Assembly: GCA_025769875.1 (NCBI GenBank)
Contig: JAGFNK010000169.1
Span: forward strand, 37,633 to 101,632
Source: Russula earlei
Taxonomy: Eukaryota > Basidiomycota > Agaricomycetes > Russulales > Russulaceae
DNA: 64,000 bases
Direction of reading: 5' to 3'
Within the stretch, counting starts at the first letter, position 1; the number at the start of each line of letters is the position of its first letter. The translations under genes were made by a program, and so were the position numbers. The notes beneath the pieces were generated by a model that saw only the letters and a list, made by a program, of their open reading frames with translations, was not told the origin of the DNA and did not search any database. Shown here in pieces: positions 1 to 10,957 of this stretch.

Positions 1-1855
1 TCAACCAATGTGGTCGTGCCGTCGCTATGAGATGAGGTTGGAAAGGGAGACTGGGGGGGTTGACACCCCCAGAGGGTCATCACCGCGCTCCTCGGGAAAA
101 ATAAGGTCAGATGGAACTGGCGAGTCACAGACAGAGATTTGAAAGAAAAAGGGAAAAAAAAGAAACACGCACATCAAGGTGAAAACCACACCGTCTGTGG
201 GGAGAACACGTATCAACATGCCAGTGGGTTGACCGTGGGTGCCAGCAGCACTCGTGTCCCACATCATGAGACATCCCGCATGCTGTCGCGTTTCGCGGTA
301 AAGGGTGGGAGACGAACGTACCACCTCCGAGTGGGATGCACGCCCACAGCTTAACGGGCCAAAATTGCGCACGTGTGAAGCCACGCGTGTCTTGCCATCA
401 GAGTATCGAGTGTGGGGATTGGGCGCACGAATGGCCGCGTACATGTGCACAGATCGACCTAGACCTGAGCCATGGTGGAGAGCTACGTGGCGCACAAATG
501 GCCATCCCGCGGCAGTTGAGAGGTGAGAGTGAACACGCCAACATTAAAACCGAGAACGCACCCGTCATGCCAGATTCCTCGAGTGCGTCAACGAAGGGGC
601 CCGGTCATCAACGCGAGGAAGAGAGGGGAATGCAGGCCCGGGCGATAAGCAAAGGAAAGGTTAAAAAAAGAGAAGAGGTCAGAGACGACAGAAAAGAGAA
701 CAAATGGGCCGTTGCACTGAGGGAAGGAAGAGGGATAAGAGAATGAGAGAACTGTGGTGCTAGACTGTTGTCGCGTTTTTTTTTTTTTTTTTTTTTTTCA
801 GAAAAGGCGCACGGTCGTGGTCATCGCCATCTCGTTGTGGTTGCCACTGTGAGAGTTATACATCGTCGTAAAAAGGGGGGCTGTCGCTGTAAGGAGATGT
901 CAGAAAGAGCGAGTAAAAAGGAAAATAAGAAAAAAAAAGGGGGGGGCGCACTGGGTTCATGTTTGAAGGACGACGCACGCTCGTCGAGCACGAAAAATCC
1001 CTCGCGTGTTGTCGTGCACAACTCGAGGCAGACCTTCACGGCTGTATCAACACCGTGGTCCTAGCTGTGCTGTCTCTGTGAGAAAGGGGTAAGAAAAGTG
1101 AGCGCAGAAAAAAACTTAAACGAAACGCGCACGGAGTGCCATCGTCGCGGTGGAGGTCATGACCGTCGTGTTGTGATTGGGAGTGGGGTAGAGACAAACG
1201 AAACCCAGCTTCGCGTCGTGAACGTCCAGAGAAGGTGGGGTGGAGGAGAGGGAGGGCAGAGGAGAGAGCAGAGGACAGGAGAGAAGAGGACAACGCGGCC
1301 GCGAAAACGAAAACGCACGATGCCCGTGAGACACCCATAGGCCAGTCGGTTGCACAGGATAGTCTTCATGGCCATTTTGGTCTTGAAATCCCCGAGTAGA
1401 GAGACCGGGGTGGAGGACAGGCGAGGGGATTTGAAGGGAAAGGAAAGGAAAGGATGAAGCGAAGCGAAATGCAGCGCGACCTATTTTCAGAAAACGAAAA
1501 AAAGGGAGGGGGGAAATCGAAAACACACCAAATGTCCGAGAACGTCATCAAGTCCTCGTGAACGTCTTGAAGTGAACGACGGTTGAAGGATGTGGGAGGA
1601 GGGAGGAGAGTGGGAGCGGGAGCGGGAGTTGGGTAGAGGAGACGGGAGATGGGAGATGGCAGGAGGGGGAGGACAGGACAGGACAGGGATGAGCATGCGT
1701 CGTCGTCGCGCGACCCCTATTTTCTCAAACGAAAACATTTTTTCACCGCGCGCCAGGTCCCACAAAAGGCGTTCTTGATAATCGCGCGGTCACAAAAGGC
1801 GATTCCGGGAGCCACCCGATCCGCCGACCCTCCCACCCCCTTCGTTTAATTTATA
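1..1855. other. Purine-rich non-coding region, no gene seen
   Basis: No open frame here shows a recognisable family or a convincing intron pattern. From about 590 to 1760 the plus strand is strongly purine-biased (runs of GGA, GAAA and GGGAGA). A 23-base T tract sits at 776-798. The bias opens long frames on both strands that encode only low-complexity Arg/Glu/Lys or Ser/Pro sequence, so I treat them as spurious. Partly repeated words (GCGACC followed by TATTTTC and an ACGAAAA run, near 1479 and 1709) suggest an old local duplication. Confidence 0.6.
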
Positions 1856-1856
1856 G

Positions 1857-2226
1857 ATATATAAATCCATGTATTAACATATGCCATTGTGTTAAGTTTA
1901 TCCGAGTCTGCTAAGGCTAAATTGATCGGGCAAATTAAGTGTATATGATCCCCCTCGTGATTCGGGGCGACTCATGTTGCATCTTAGGTTACATAACGTG
2001 GGCACTGAGCTGCCCTCTCTTAAGCATTTCACTAAGTTCTAATTGTTTGGGTTGACATATTTACAATAATGCGATGCATGAGGAGAGGGCAACAAATCAA
2101 TCAATTGTTTTAAAATAATTTGTAATCTGAGCTGAGTCAATTCAGTGGTCAATATATTTCACCTTTATTGACCACTGAGTTGAGTTTTAGTGGACTGGAC
2201 TTATCCATTCCTGTCCGTCGTGTTAT
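1857..2226 (+). repeat. Dispersed 370-bp repeat, copy 1 (inverted partner at 40612)
   Basis: This AT-rich segment is nearly identical to the reverse complement of 40612-40977. It runs from ATAAATCCATGTATT to a terminus reading CCTGTCCGTCGTG-TATA. Inside is a 12-bp inverted repeat around CAGTGGTCAATA and TATTGACCACTG. No coding capacity is visible. It could be a MITE or a solo LTR. Flanking sequence differs between the copies, which supports a mobile repeat rather than a large inverted duplication. Confidence 0.8.
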
Positions 2227-2600
2227 AATGATTTTCCGACAAGTCTTGAGTGACAGGGACATGTCATCCAATAGACCTGTGTCGAACACTGGCGCAACTT
2301 TCATCTTTACAATTCTCGAATTTTTGACATCTGATTTTCAAGTTCAATGTGCTCAGGATAACACCTACTTGACTTGTTACCAGTCACAGTTCCAACCTTT
2401 GATTTACTACACCCAACCGCATCCGAATGAGAGCAAGAGAATCGTAATGACGTGCTAACCATCTATCTACCCAACTATCTATGATGAACTTGCCCAATGT
2501 CGAATTGTGCACAATCGTCCACCCATTGCTCTGACCATCCCAACACTCCTCGGGATGAGTCAACACTGAGCAGCTGTGCATGTTTGGAGAATTAGGGTTG
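2227..2600. other. Short intergenic region
   Basis: This is the 3' flank of the oxidoreductase gene. One plus-strand frame crosses it and the preceding repeat, but it matches no family I know. Nothing else is supportable. Confidence 0.5.
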
Positions 2601-4206
2601 TCAACGACGCTGCCTAGCTCTCCTCCCTGCTTCTCTTCCGGCGATCCTGCCGAAGACAGCACCAGCAGTCAACCCACTTCCTCCTGGGTAGTTCTCGTAC
2701 CACAAACCTCCCACAATCTCTCCGGCGCAATATAGACCCGGAATTGGCCTTCCACTATCTCCAAGTACACTCGCGGTGTCTGGATCAATCCTGAGACCTC
2801 CAAACGTGAACGTGATCCCACAAGTCACTTTTACTGCGAACAAGGACGACTCCTCTAGCGGCAGTGCCCAGTTTGACTTGGGTAGCGATAGCCCATGCGT
2901 AGCGACTCCATCTTTCACTGTTGGATCCCACTTGCGCTCGGGGCATGTAGCGGCAAACATACGGGTGGCACGGTTATACTCTGCAACCGTCCGAATGAAT
3001 GCGTCGACATCCTCGAGACCATGTGGGACGAGTTTCTGCGCGAGTTCGTCTACACTGTTAGCCCGTATCTTCATCACAACCCCATCTCTATATTCCTCTT
3101 TTCTCAGCCACCCCTCGGCTCGAGAGTCGAATATCTGGAACGCGAACCCTCCTGGCTGGCGCAGTATCGCCTTGCCGTAGGCCGCATATGTGAAGTTACG
3201 AAAGTCGGCACCCTCGTCGACGAACCGCAAGCCGCGGTTGTTGGCCATGATACCAAGCGGGTATCCCGACTTGGTAAATTGGTTGGACAACTCGCGGTCC
3301 CCTGTTTCAGCTTGGGTGTGTGCATCCCAACACGTCGCGTGGCAACCAGTCCAGTCTCCCGCGAGCCGCGCACCGACGGCTTTCGCCATAAAAATACCAT
3401 CGCCTGTGTTGTATGGTGTCCCTCGAACCTAACGGTACTCCTTAGCGGATTCACAGTAGAGGTGCAGAGAAATTGTGGCTTACGCGTGCGTTCTCCCAGC
3501 CCTCGCCGAGATGCAGGTTTCGTAGGGCGGCACTCGACTCGTAACCCCCCGCGGCCAGAACAATAGCGGCAGCATATACGCGCTCTTGCTTTCCACCCCT
3601 CTCTACCACCACGCCTACAATAGCCCCGTCTTGGACAATAAGTTCTGTAGCAGGAGCCTCGAACCATGTCTCAACACCCACGCGCTTGAGGGCAGCGCGG
3701 TGCGTAGCTATAAGACCTTTACCGCCATCGCGAGTGCTGAGAGCCATGCCGCCCCAAAATTTATGGCGCCCGTCCACCTTGTAGGCCTGCCTGTTGAACG
3801 AGAGCGTGAATGGGACTCCGACGGTTTGTCTGAGCCACTCGATCGCATCTCTCGATTCCTCGACTACGGTACGCACAAGCCGCGCATCGCTTCTACCGCC
3901 ACTGAGCCGCATGATGTCGTTCGTGAACTGCTCCGCCGTGTATGGCTCGACGTCGATGCGTGATGCGATCGCAGGCGGGACGTTCTCGACGAGCGGGAGA
4001 AGGTCCGCGAGGCCCGCGTGGACGGTCCGGTGGGCGCCGGCGGTGAAAAATCCGTTGCCGCCAGCCCAGATTTCGGGGCATTTGTCGAGGAGCAACACGC
4101 GTGTGCAGCCGTGGTCTATAGCTGAGAGCGCTGCACAGGAGCCTGCATGTCCTGAGCCGATGACAATGCAATCGTATTTTGGGGATGTGGGCATTGGTTG
4201 GGACAT
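2601..4206 (-). CDS. FAD-dependent fumarate-reductase/tricarballylate-dehydrogenase-like oxidoreductase
   Basis: Two exons (complement of 3484-4206 and 2601-3428) with a 55-bp GTAAGC...TAG intron in phase 0 give 516 residues. The N-terminus has the dinucleotide-binding Rossmann motif (DCIVIGSGHAGSCAALSA, residues about 11-28). The protein then follows the FAD_binding_2 fold, with NARVRGTPYNTGDG spanning the splice junction and the late FAD motif PGLYCAGEIVGG...NYPGGSGLTAG near the C-terminus. This layout is typical of TcuA/CobZ-like flavoproteins that oxidise or reduce tricarboxylic or dicarboxylic acids. The exact substrate cannot be read. I chose ATG 4206 because upstream in-frame residues are low-complexity and unlike the family. 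The neighbouring SDR gene runs in the same direction, 1.06 kb upstream. A 240-bp fragment of this gene is duplicated at 19033. Confidence 0.9.
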
Positions 4207-4773
4207 TAGGCGAGGTGTTAATAGTCGAAATCGAAAGGACGCAGTCGGTCCTATTATTGCGAGCGAAGTATTGCAATTCCAGCCGTAAGGACATCGCTTG
4301 TTATAAAAAAGATCTTGAAAAAAAAAACAGGGACAAACATTATCCCCAAGTTCCGTGTCGAGCGGCGTTGGAGTTGGAGGTGCACCTGTGGTGGCTGTGG
4401 CGGGTCGGCCGACCCCACCCGGTTGTCCCGATCTAATTGCGCCTCCAACTTGTATACACCCCAACAGAGCACAAAAAAGGCTTTTTCAGATACTCTACTC
4501 TTTTCTTATGGCTCGCTTAAAGTAGCGTAGCCTCCTTCTTTGTACCCTCAACCTTCGTGTTCCGAATCTGAGCCAGTGCATTCTCGGGCTACGGTTCCCA
4601 CATAATTGGTTTTTACTTAAGTTTGCTTTCCCACATGTTTTTATGACGTACGTACGTATTATGTTTTAGGTGTCTCGTGATGCAAGATGAACTGGTATAT
4701 GTTCAGTATAAGTATGTGATTTGACAACATTAGGATAGCCATCTGGTGGTGTGGAATCTGGCTTTGCGCATAC

Positions 4774-5062
4774 GGTTGAGGACCCAGGCCAAACATCCTC
4801 CAAAGGTCTACTTTTCCAATTCCTCTAGCTTGAACCGCACATTCCGGCCGGAACATGTGTCAGGGGGGCTAGGTCCAGACTCCATCTGGAGTCTCCGGTT
4901 AGTATTTGTGTGGTTGAGGACCCAGTCCAAAGGCCTGTCCGTCACGTCATTGTCATATTCTTTTCCAATTCCTCTCGTGTATCGCCGGTTGTAAAGCTTG
5001 AACCCCACATTCCGGGACATGTGTCAGGAGGGCTGCGTTCTACTCCATCTGGAGTCTCCGGT
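4774..5062. repeat. Local tandem duplication (two diverged units)
   Basis: Units 4774-4900 and 4912-5062 both start GGTTGAGGACCCAG and end with CCATCTGGAGTCTCCGGT. They share TTTTCCAATTCCTCT and ACATGTGTCAGG. The second unit carries short insertions. The pair lies between the oxidoreductase start and the SDR stop. The rest of 4207-5266 shows no gene. Confidence 0.75.
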
Positions 5063-5266
5063 CATCTCGGGTATGGCGTCGCAGTTTAATCGGCCTTCGG
5101 CGGGTTGTGTGGAGGCAATCACTACAGACTCACATAGCAGGCAAACGTACGACTTGCACGGATACTGCGAACCCCGCACGCATCTGGCATTCATCGGATC
5201 CTTACGGTGCATACACTCTCATTTACACCGATGCGTTATATATAAGACCCTCAACCGATTCAGGGT

Positions 5267-6403
5267 TCAGACTGTGGAGGGATTGACAGCAGTGTAACTC
5301 CCATCCACCACGATCTCTTGACCATTTGTATAGCACCCCGCTGGGGATGATAGATAAATTACTGTACCGGCAATCTCGCCAGCTCTAGGGATACAGGTCA
5401 GGTCGACCTTGAGATACGCACAATTACAAGTAAACATACGATCCAGGCCGACCAGCGGGCACGGGAAGTAAGCTCTGGGCGACCCTTGCCATTTCTTCCG
5501 GCCCCTTAATCGTATTGAATGTCATCTCGGATTCGTACACGCCCGGTGCAATGGAGTTCACGCGGACGGGGATGTTCTTGAGAGCTAGCTCAGTTGCGAG
5601 CATTTTTGTAAGATGGGTCGCAGCCGCTTTCGAGCTGTTGTATGCGAACTTGTCATTAAGTGTGTCAACATTGGCTAATCGCGAGGATACGTTGATTGGT
5701 GCACTCACATGTCTCTGCGCGATCTTCAAAACCCCACTTATACTGGTGATGTTGATGACACTAGACGTGTATCCCTCGACATCTCGACTGCCCTTGTCCA
5801 GTAAACCGAGAAAAGCTGTTGTCGTGTAATATATGGAGAAGGTGTTGATCTTATAAAGTTCGGACCACGCATCCACGCCGTCATCGTTAAAAAGCGCGCT
5901 TCCGATAGTCTCGGCGTTGGTATTTTCCGGCGCCTGAGGATTGTTGAGGAATTCTGTAAGAGGCCCCGACACTCCGGCGCTGAGACAAGCATGTAAACTG
6001 GCCGGGTCAGTGAACTCGGCCGAAAACGTACTTGTTAACTAATATGTGTAACTTTCCCTCCTTCTCTTCTATGTACTTTTTTGCCTTGATAATACTATCT
6101 TGGATCGAGACATCGAGGGGAAGGCTGGCACAACGAAGGACGGATGTAAGGAGCGGACAACAACAACAACTCAACGGTTGCTTGCACGTACGGAAGGATG
6201 CTTCCTTTTCCATGTGCTGTCCATTCGTCAGCCACACGTTGCAGGACGCTCTCGCGACGACCTCCGATGTACACCTTGGCGCCGTTAGCGGCGAGTGCCT
6301 GGGCGATCATGAGGCCGATGCCCGTTCCACCACCGGAAACGAGGGCAATGCGGCCATGGAGGTCGAAAATGGTGGAGGTTTGGAGGTCCGTTACTGAAGA
6401 CAT
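5267..6403 (-). CDS. Short-chain dehydrogenase/reductase (classical SDR)
   Basis: Four exons (complement of 6192-6403, 6032-6124, 5440-5979, 5267-5384) join in frame to 320 residues with GT-AG introns. The NAD(P)-binding motif reads SGGGTGIG (about residues 24-31). Splicing of exons 2 and 3 creates the NNAG structural motif (LVNNAGVSG). The catalytic Tyr and Lys lie in YNSSK, with the Ser in NITSISG. The end (AGTVIYLSSPAGCYTNGQ...VVDGSY) is typical of fungal SDRs of the glucose/ribitol dehydrogenase type. The substrate is unknown. The start codon is 164 bp from that of the divergent Prp24 gene, so they probably share a promoter. Together with the downstream flavoprotein it may belong to a small catabolic group, but only proximity supports that. 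Confidence 0.9.
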
Positions 6404-6567
6404 AAAAGATGGAAGGATAGTTGAGCTGGGCGTATGTTGTCTGCCATGGGGATCCTGCCTTATCGATCACGATTGGCTGCTGAAGTGAACTCAAGGCCGA
6501 AACGGTCCGTCGGACCGCCCAGGGCACCACGTCCCTGTCCTCCTACCCGCTGCGTCCGACTCTCAAG
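6404..6567. promoter_or_regulatory. Divergent intergenic promoter region (SDR / Prp24)
   Basis: The only sequence between the two divergent ATGs is 164 bp long, so both promoters must lie within it or overlap the genes. I see no clear TATA box. Inferred from gene geometry only. Confidence 0.5.
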
Positions 6568-9500
6568 ATGGACGAGGAGCAAGCCTTGGAGGCGCTATCC
6601 AACGTTATTTCTGCTCTCTCAGAGACACCCTATGACTTATCTCTTCATTACCAACACATTCAACTCGCTACTGCCACTGGCATGGACGAACAGGTCCATG
6701 CAGCACGCGAGACCCTGACGGCCTATTATTCCTGCGGTGACGACGTGTGGTTGCCACTCATCGAAGAAAAGAAGAGTGCAGCAGATTTGGACACGATAGA
6801 AGGTGTCCTATCTGTGTTGCAAACGTACAACCGTGCCGAGGATGATTATCTATGTACGCCCATGCACCACCGACATCTCGGAACGTGCTTGTTTGACTTG
6901 ACATAGCCATCCCCTTGCTTCGCCAGCATATGGACTTCTTGATCGACCGACGTTCACATTTCTCTTCCTCTGCTACGAACCCCGTCTTGCCAGAGGACCC
7001 ACTCTCCGTCGAGTGGACTCGCGAGGCGCTTCGCGCTGTCGTTGCCCAGGGCGTCCATCATATTACGCAGGTTGGATCATCATATAGTCCACCTCGTTGG
7101 CGTATCTCAATCATTAAATTTTATAGGGCCATTTGTTATGGGACGCGCTCCGCGACTGGGAATTGGATAATCTTTCAACGGTGTTGCCAGATGAAAAGTA
7201 GGCGCTACATTCACCGTCCTCCCCTGCTCATTGTCAAGAATCGTTTTATCAGGTCTGCGGCCATCGCGGAGATCGAAGATATGTATCTCGAGCGCCTTCA
7301 ACAATGCCATGCCAGTGCGTTGCCCTCTTGAGCCTAAACATCCCTTTTCTGAGCTCCTGCAGCCAACGAGGACACGTTTCAATCGTATTCAACTTTTACA
7401 ACTCACTACAAGGCGCCGCAGGCATACGAGACCTTACTTGTAAATGCGTCAAAAATCCGGGGGAAGGCCAAAAGAGCGTACGAATGGCGGGAGCCATACG
7501 AAGCCACCCTGGTAAGCGGTGTCGAATCCTCGTTATTGCGTGCGCCGAATATGCGCGATTGTATTTACAAGGTCGCTTAGGAACAGTCCGGGAACTCGCT
7601 CTACGCTTACCAAAACTACGTCGCTTATGAACTTCGCGCGAAGCAGCCGAATCTCGGCATTCTCTCAAATATCCACGAACGCGCCATCGCAGAAGCAGGG
7701 AAGCGCCGTGCGTCCGGTGAGGCCGGCGCGGAGGAAGCGCTGCGGTTGTGGTGGGCGAGCTACGTTGATAGCATGGTGGGTTATTTGGTTGCTCCGCCAT
7801 TGGGACCTGCCTATAACTCTTGGCCTCACAGAGGCGCAACAACGCTCCACAGGAGCGGCAGCTGGCTTTGTTTCAACGTTCGGTAAGAAGCATCCCCGGC
7901 AGCGGCGAACAATGGGCTAGATATATTCGCTTTTTGGTGGCGTAGAATTCTTACCTCACTAAGCGGCTTCCCTGATGGTTCTTTAGGAACTCAACAATGA
8001 GTTAGTCGAAGAGGAGAAGGGAGAGCCCATCTCAGGTGCGTATCTTCTTCCTCTATGCCCATTCATAGACAACGCCCCTACAGTGCTCTATGAAAAGGCT
8101 TTCGCGACGAAGTTGTTTCAAAAGGATGTCGAAGAGATGGTTTCGCTTTTCCTATCGCGCGCTGGATTTGAACATCGTGTATGTTTGGCAAGCCTCGAGA
8201 ATGAACAACCGGGTGGTGTTGAATCTCCGCTCGCCGACTCTGCCGTGGCCCAGCCCTTCCTCGAGCCCCAAGATCGGTTGTCTACAGTTGTAGATATATT
8301 AAACAATGGCATTAAATCTATACGATTGGGTGAGCGTCGCATCCACGTACAACTTACTTCAGATTGATTGGGGCCATTACAGCGGCAAAAGGTGGCGATT
8401 CTCGTTTTCGCCTCGAGCGTTTCCTTTTCGCGCTTGTGAGATACATCCATCTCACGCAACTTCTTCCTATTGACGAGTTCTCTGCAGCATAACGAGCTCG
8501 GGCAGAGCGACGAGGGGATAAAAATCTGGGCTGACGCTGTGAAGTACCACAAGACTTCATACATCCCTTGGCTCGAATACACAAGGGCGCTCGTGTACGC
8601 CACGCGATTGTTCCTGTTCCCTTCTTCGGTGGTCTGATTGCGCTGGCCAGGGATTTGAGAGATTATGAAGAGGCGAGGAAGGCCTTTACAAAGGCAACCA
8701 AATCACAACTCGACTGGCCTGAAATGCTCTGGGAAGCTTGGATTGCTTTTGAGCATAGTCACGGCACTGTGGGCGAGATACAAGACGCCCTTGACACTGT
8801 AGACCGTGCCAGGACCCTGGTAGAGGCTCGCCGTGCCAAGGTACTCATTTTTGGTCTCGAGTGTCGTACTCTATGCTGAAGGCTAGACTTAGGAGGCAGA
8901 ACAAGCAGGCTATCAAGCTATGCCAGTGGCTACTTCACAGCAGGCTACGTATGTACCAGAGACTGAGCAGACTGTGCCTACACACGAGATTGAGACACCG
9001 ATGGACATCGATCAGCAGGTCCAAAGTGCAGCTATCAGCGTAAAAAGGAAGGCTGAAGAGGAGCCCTTGGAAGAGAGCAAGAAGGCCAGAGTTGGTGCGT
9101 ACTCTCTAGCTATCGCTCAAGACAACGCCTGTTAAAATCGAGCAGAACCCCCCAAAGCTCTCAAGAGGTTCGTGCTGTCTTCTGGTCTTCCCGACGCATG
9201 ACTGATATCTTCTCGCTTTCGCAGAGATCGGGAGAATTGTACCGTCTTTGTTAGTGACCTTCCGTCGGAAAGTACGGACGATGACCTGGCTAGGCTCTTC
9301 AAAGACGTATACATGGATTCACCTCTTTCCCGACTCCGTCTGACTCGGTTATCAGTGCGGCGTTATCCGTGAAGTCAAGATCACTCAGCTATCGAATATA
9401 CTTGTTGCCACTGTCGAGTTTGTCACTCGAGACAGCGTCCCTGCAGCGCTTACAAAAGATAAGAAGCGAATTCGTGATCACGAGATAAGCGTGCACCTTG

Positions 9501-10784
9501 CTTGGGAGTCAACTCTCTATGTAACCAACTTTCCGGAGAGTGCGGATGATGCTTGGCTTCGGAAAATCTTTGCACAGGTAAATGGCTTGTTGGGGTAATC
9601 AGAGTTCCAGGCGCTGATGCACATGTAGTACGGGCACATATTCGAGGTTCGGTGGCCAAGCAAAAAGTTCAAGAGCACGAGGAGATTTTGCTATGTCCAA
9701 TACACGTCTCCCGTATGTTTCATTTTCCTTGAGTGCTCGACTGGTTAACTCCGTCCTCACGCAGGCGGCAGCTAGATTGGCGCTGGAATTGAATGGTCGG
9801 GAGCTTGAACCAGGTTTTAGTCTGAAAGTTTATATATCAAATCCCGAGCGGAAAAAGGAGCGAACCGACGCAGGTGCAAATGCTCGCGAGGTATATGTCG
9901 CGGGGCTGAGCAGATTTGTTACGAAAGAGGACCTGGAAAAGTTGTTCCGGACCGTGAGTTCTACGCTCGGGTGGCGACATTCTCGCTGACAGATGTCAGT
10001 ACGGTCTTTTGAAAGAGATACGGATGGCTCTGACTGCCGACAATCATTCAAGAGGGTTTGCATTTGTTGAGTTTGAGGAAGAAGTTGTATTCGATTATCA
10101 CGACCTTTACTTCTTGACTGAATCGTTGTTTCCGTGCAGGCGGACGCCACAAGAGCTCTCGGGGCCAACAACTACGAACTCAAGAAACGTAGGATCGCAG
10201 TAACGTCATCTGACACTCGTGTGCGCTCTCGAAAAAAGTGCGAATCACCCCTCACTACGATGGACCCGCTCTAACATGTGATCAGCGAACCTGAAACTGG
10301 ATTCGGCAGAAAGGCGGATGCGCGCAACCGGTCGCTACGTATCCACGACCTCCCTGACGATGCAGAAGAGGGCCTGCTCCAACAGGCTGTCGAAAAGCTC
10401 GCACCGGTGACTCGCCTGGAGGTGTTTTCGGGTCAACACGAGGCAGTTGTCGAGTTCCAATCTGCTGCTGATGCTGCGCGATTGCTCCTTCTGCCTGACC
10501 CCCTTGAGTTCAAAGGGGTGCGGCTGCGGTTCTCGGAAAGGGAAGACGCGACCGCGAAGGCGCAAAAGGCTCCTGCAGCCGGTGGTGGGATGTTCATACC
10601 ACGTAACGCCGCATCGAGACCGCGTGCCGGATTGGGTCGGGCGCGACACGCACTTCCCGCCGCAGGCACTGCATCTGCAGCGCCGGATCCGGAAGCGAGG
10701 TCGAACATATCTTCTGGAGACAAAGGGCCGGCTCAGGGTAAGGCGCAGGACGATTTCAGAAAGATGCTGCTGGGTGGGAAGTAG
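6568..10784 (+). CDS. PRP24: U6 snRNP assembly factor, Prp24/SART3 type
   Basis: My model has 21 exons: 6568-6853, 6907-7070, 7127-7197, 7253-7314, 7363-7511, 7581-7775, 7832-7936, 7987-8035, 8084-8329, 8383-8435, 8488-8594, 8651-8840, 8893-9094, 9146-9167, 9225-9306, 9356-9577, 9629-9712, 9765-9953, 10000-10083, 10140-10237, 10286-10784. They join in frame to 1052 residues. Residues 1 to about 560 are HAT (half-TPR) repeats. A basic KRKAEEEP...SKKARV stretch follows (about 605-626), then four RRMs (about 636-707, 711-785, 803-880, 899-967; for example TVFVSDLP, TLYVTNFP, EVYVAGLS, SLRIHDLP). The last residues DDFRKMLLGGK are the LSm-interaction motif. The family anneals U4 and U6 snRNAs and recycles spliceosomal snRNPs in the nucleus. 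Length resembles S. pombe Prp24 and human SART3. Segment 8179-8253 could be an in-frame intron; I kept it as exon. Confidence 0.92.
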
Positions 10785-10957
10785 TGTATTGTTTTGTACA
10801 TCATTTGCCTTTGCCATGCAGAGTAGGCGCGGGGGTATTCGCACGGACCGTTCTCCCGCGCTCGGCATGGACCGTACTCATCTCTTCATCCCATCAAAAC
10901 GCCAGCTCGCCCCTAAACGCGACCGCACCTCTGTCTCTCCGCCTCGTTAGAAGCCTC

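Noticed and set aside
1..1855. Several frames of 60-150 residues
   Set aside because: They arise from purine bias, overlap on both strands, and show no domain or intron logic.
2168..2458. 96-residue plus-strand frame overlapping the dispersed repeat
   Set aside because: It starts inside the 370-bp repeat and has no recognisable motif; chance frame.
8179..8253. A 75-bp intron within the Prp24 gene
   Set aside because: The segment has GT and AG ends but is in frame without stops, so it cannot be decided by sequence alone; I left it as exon.
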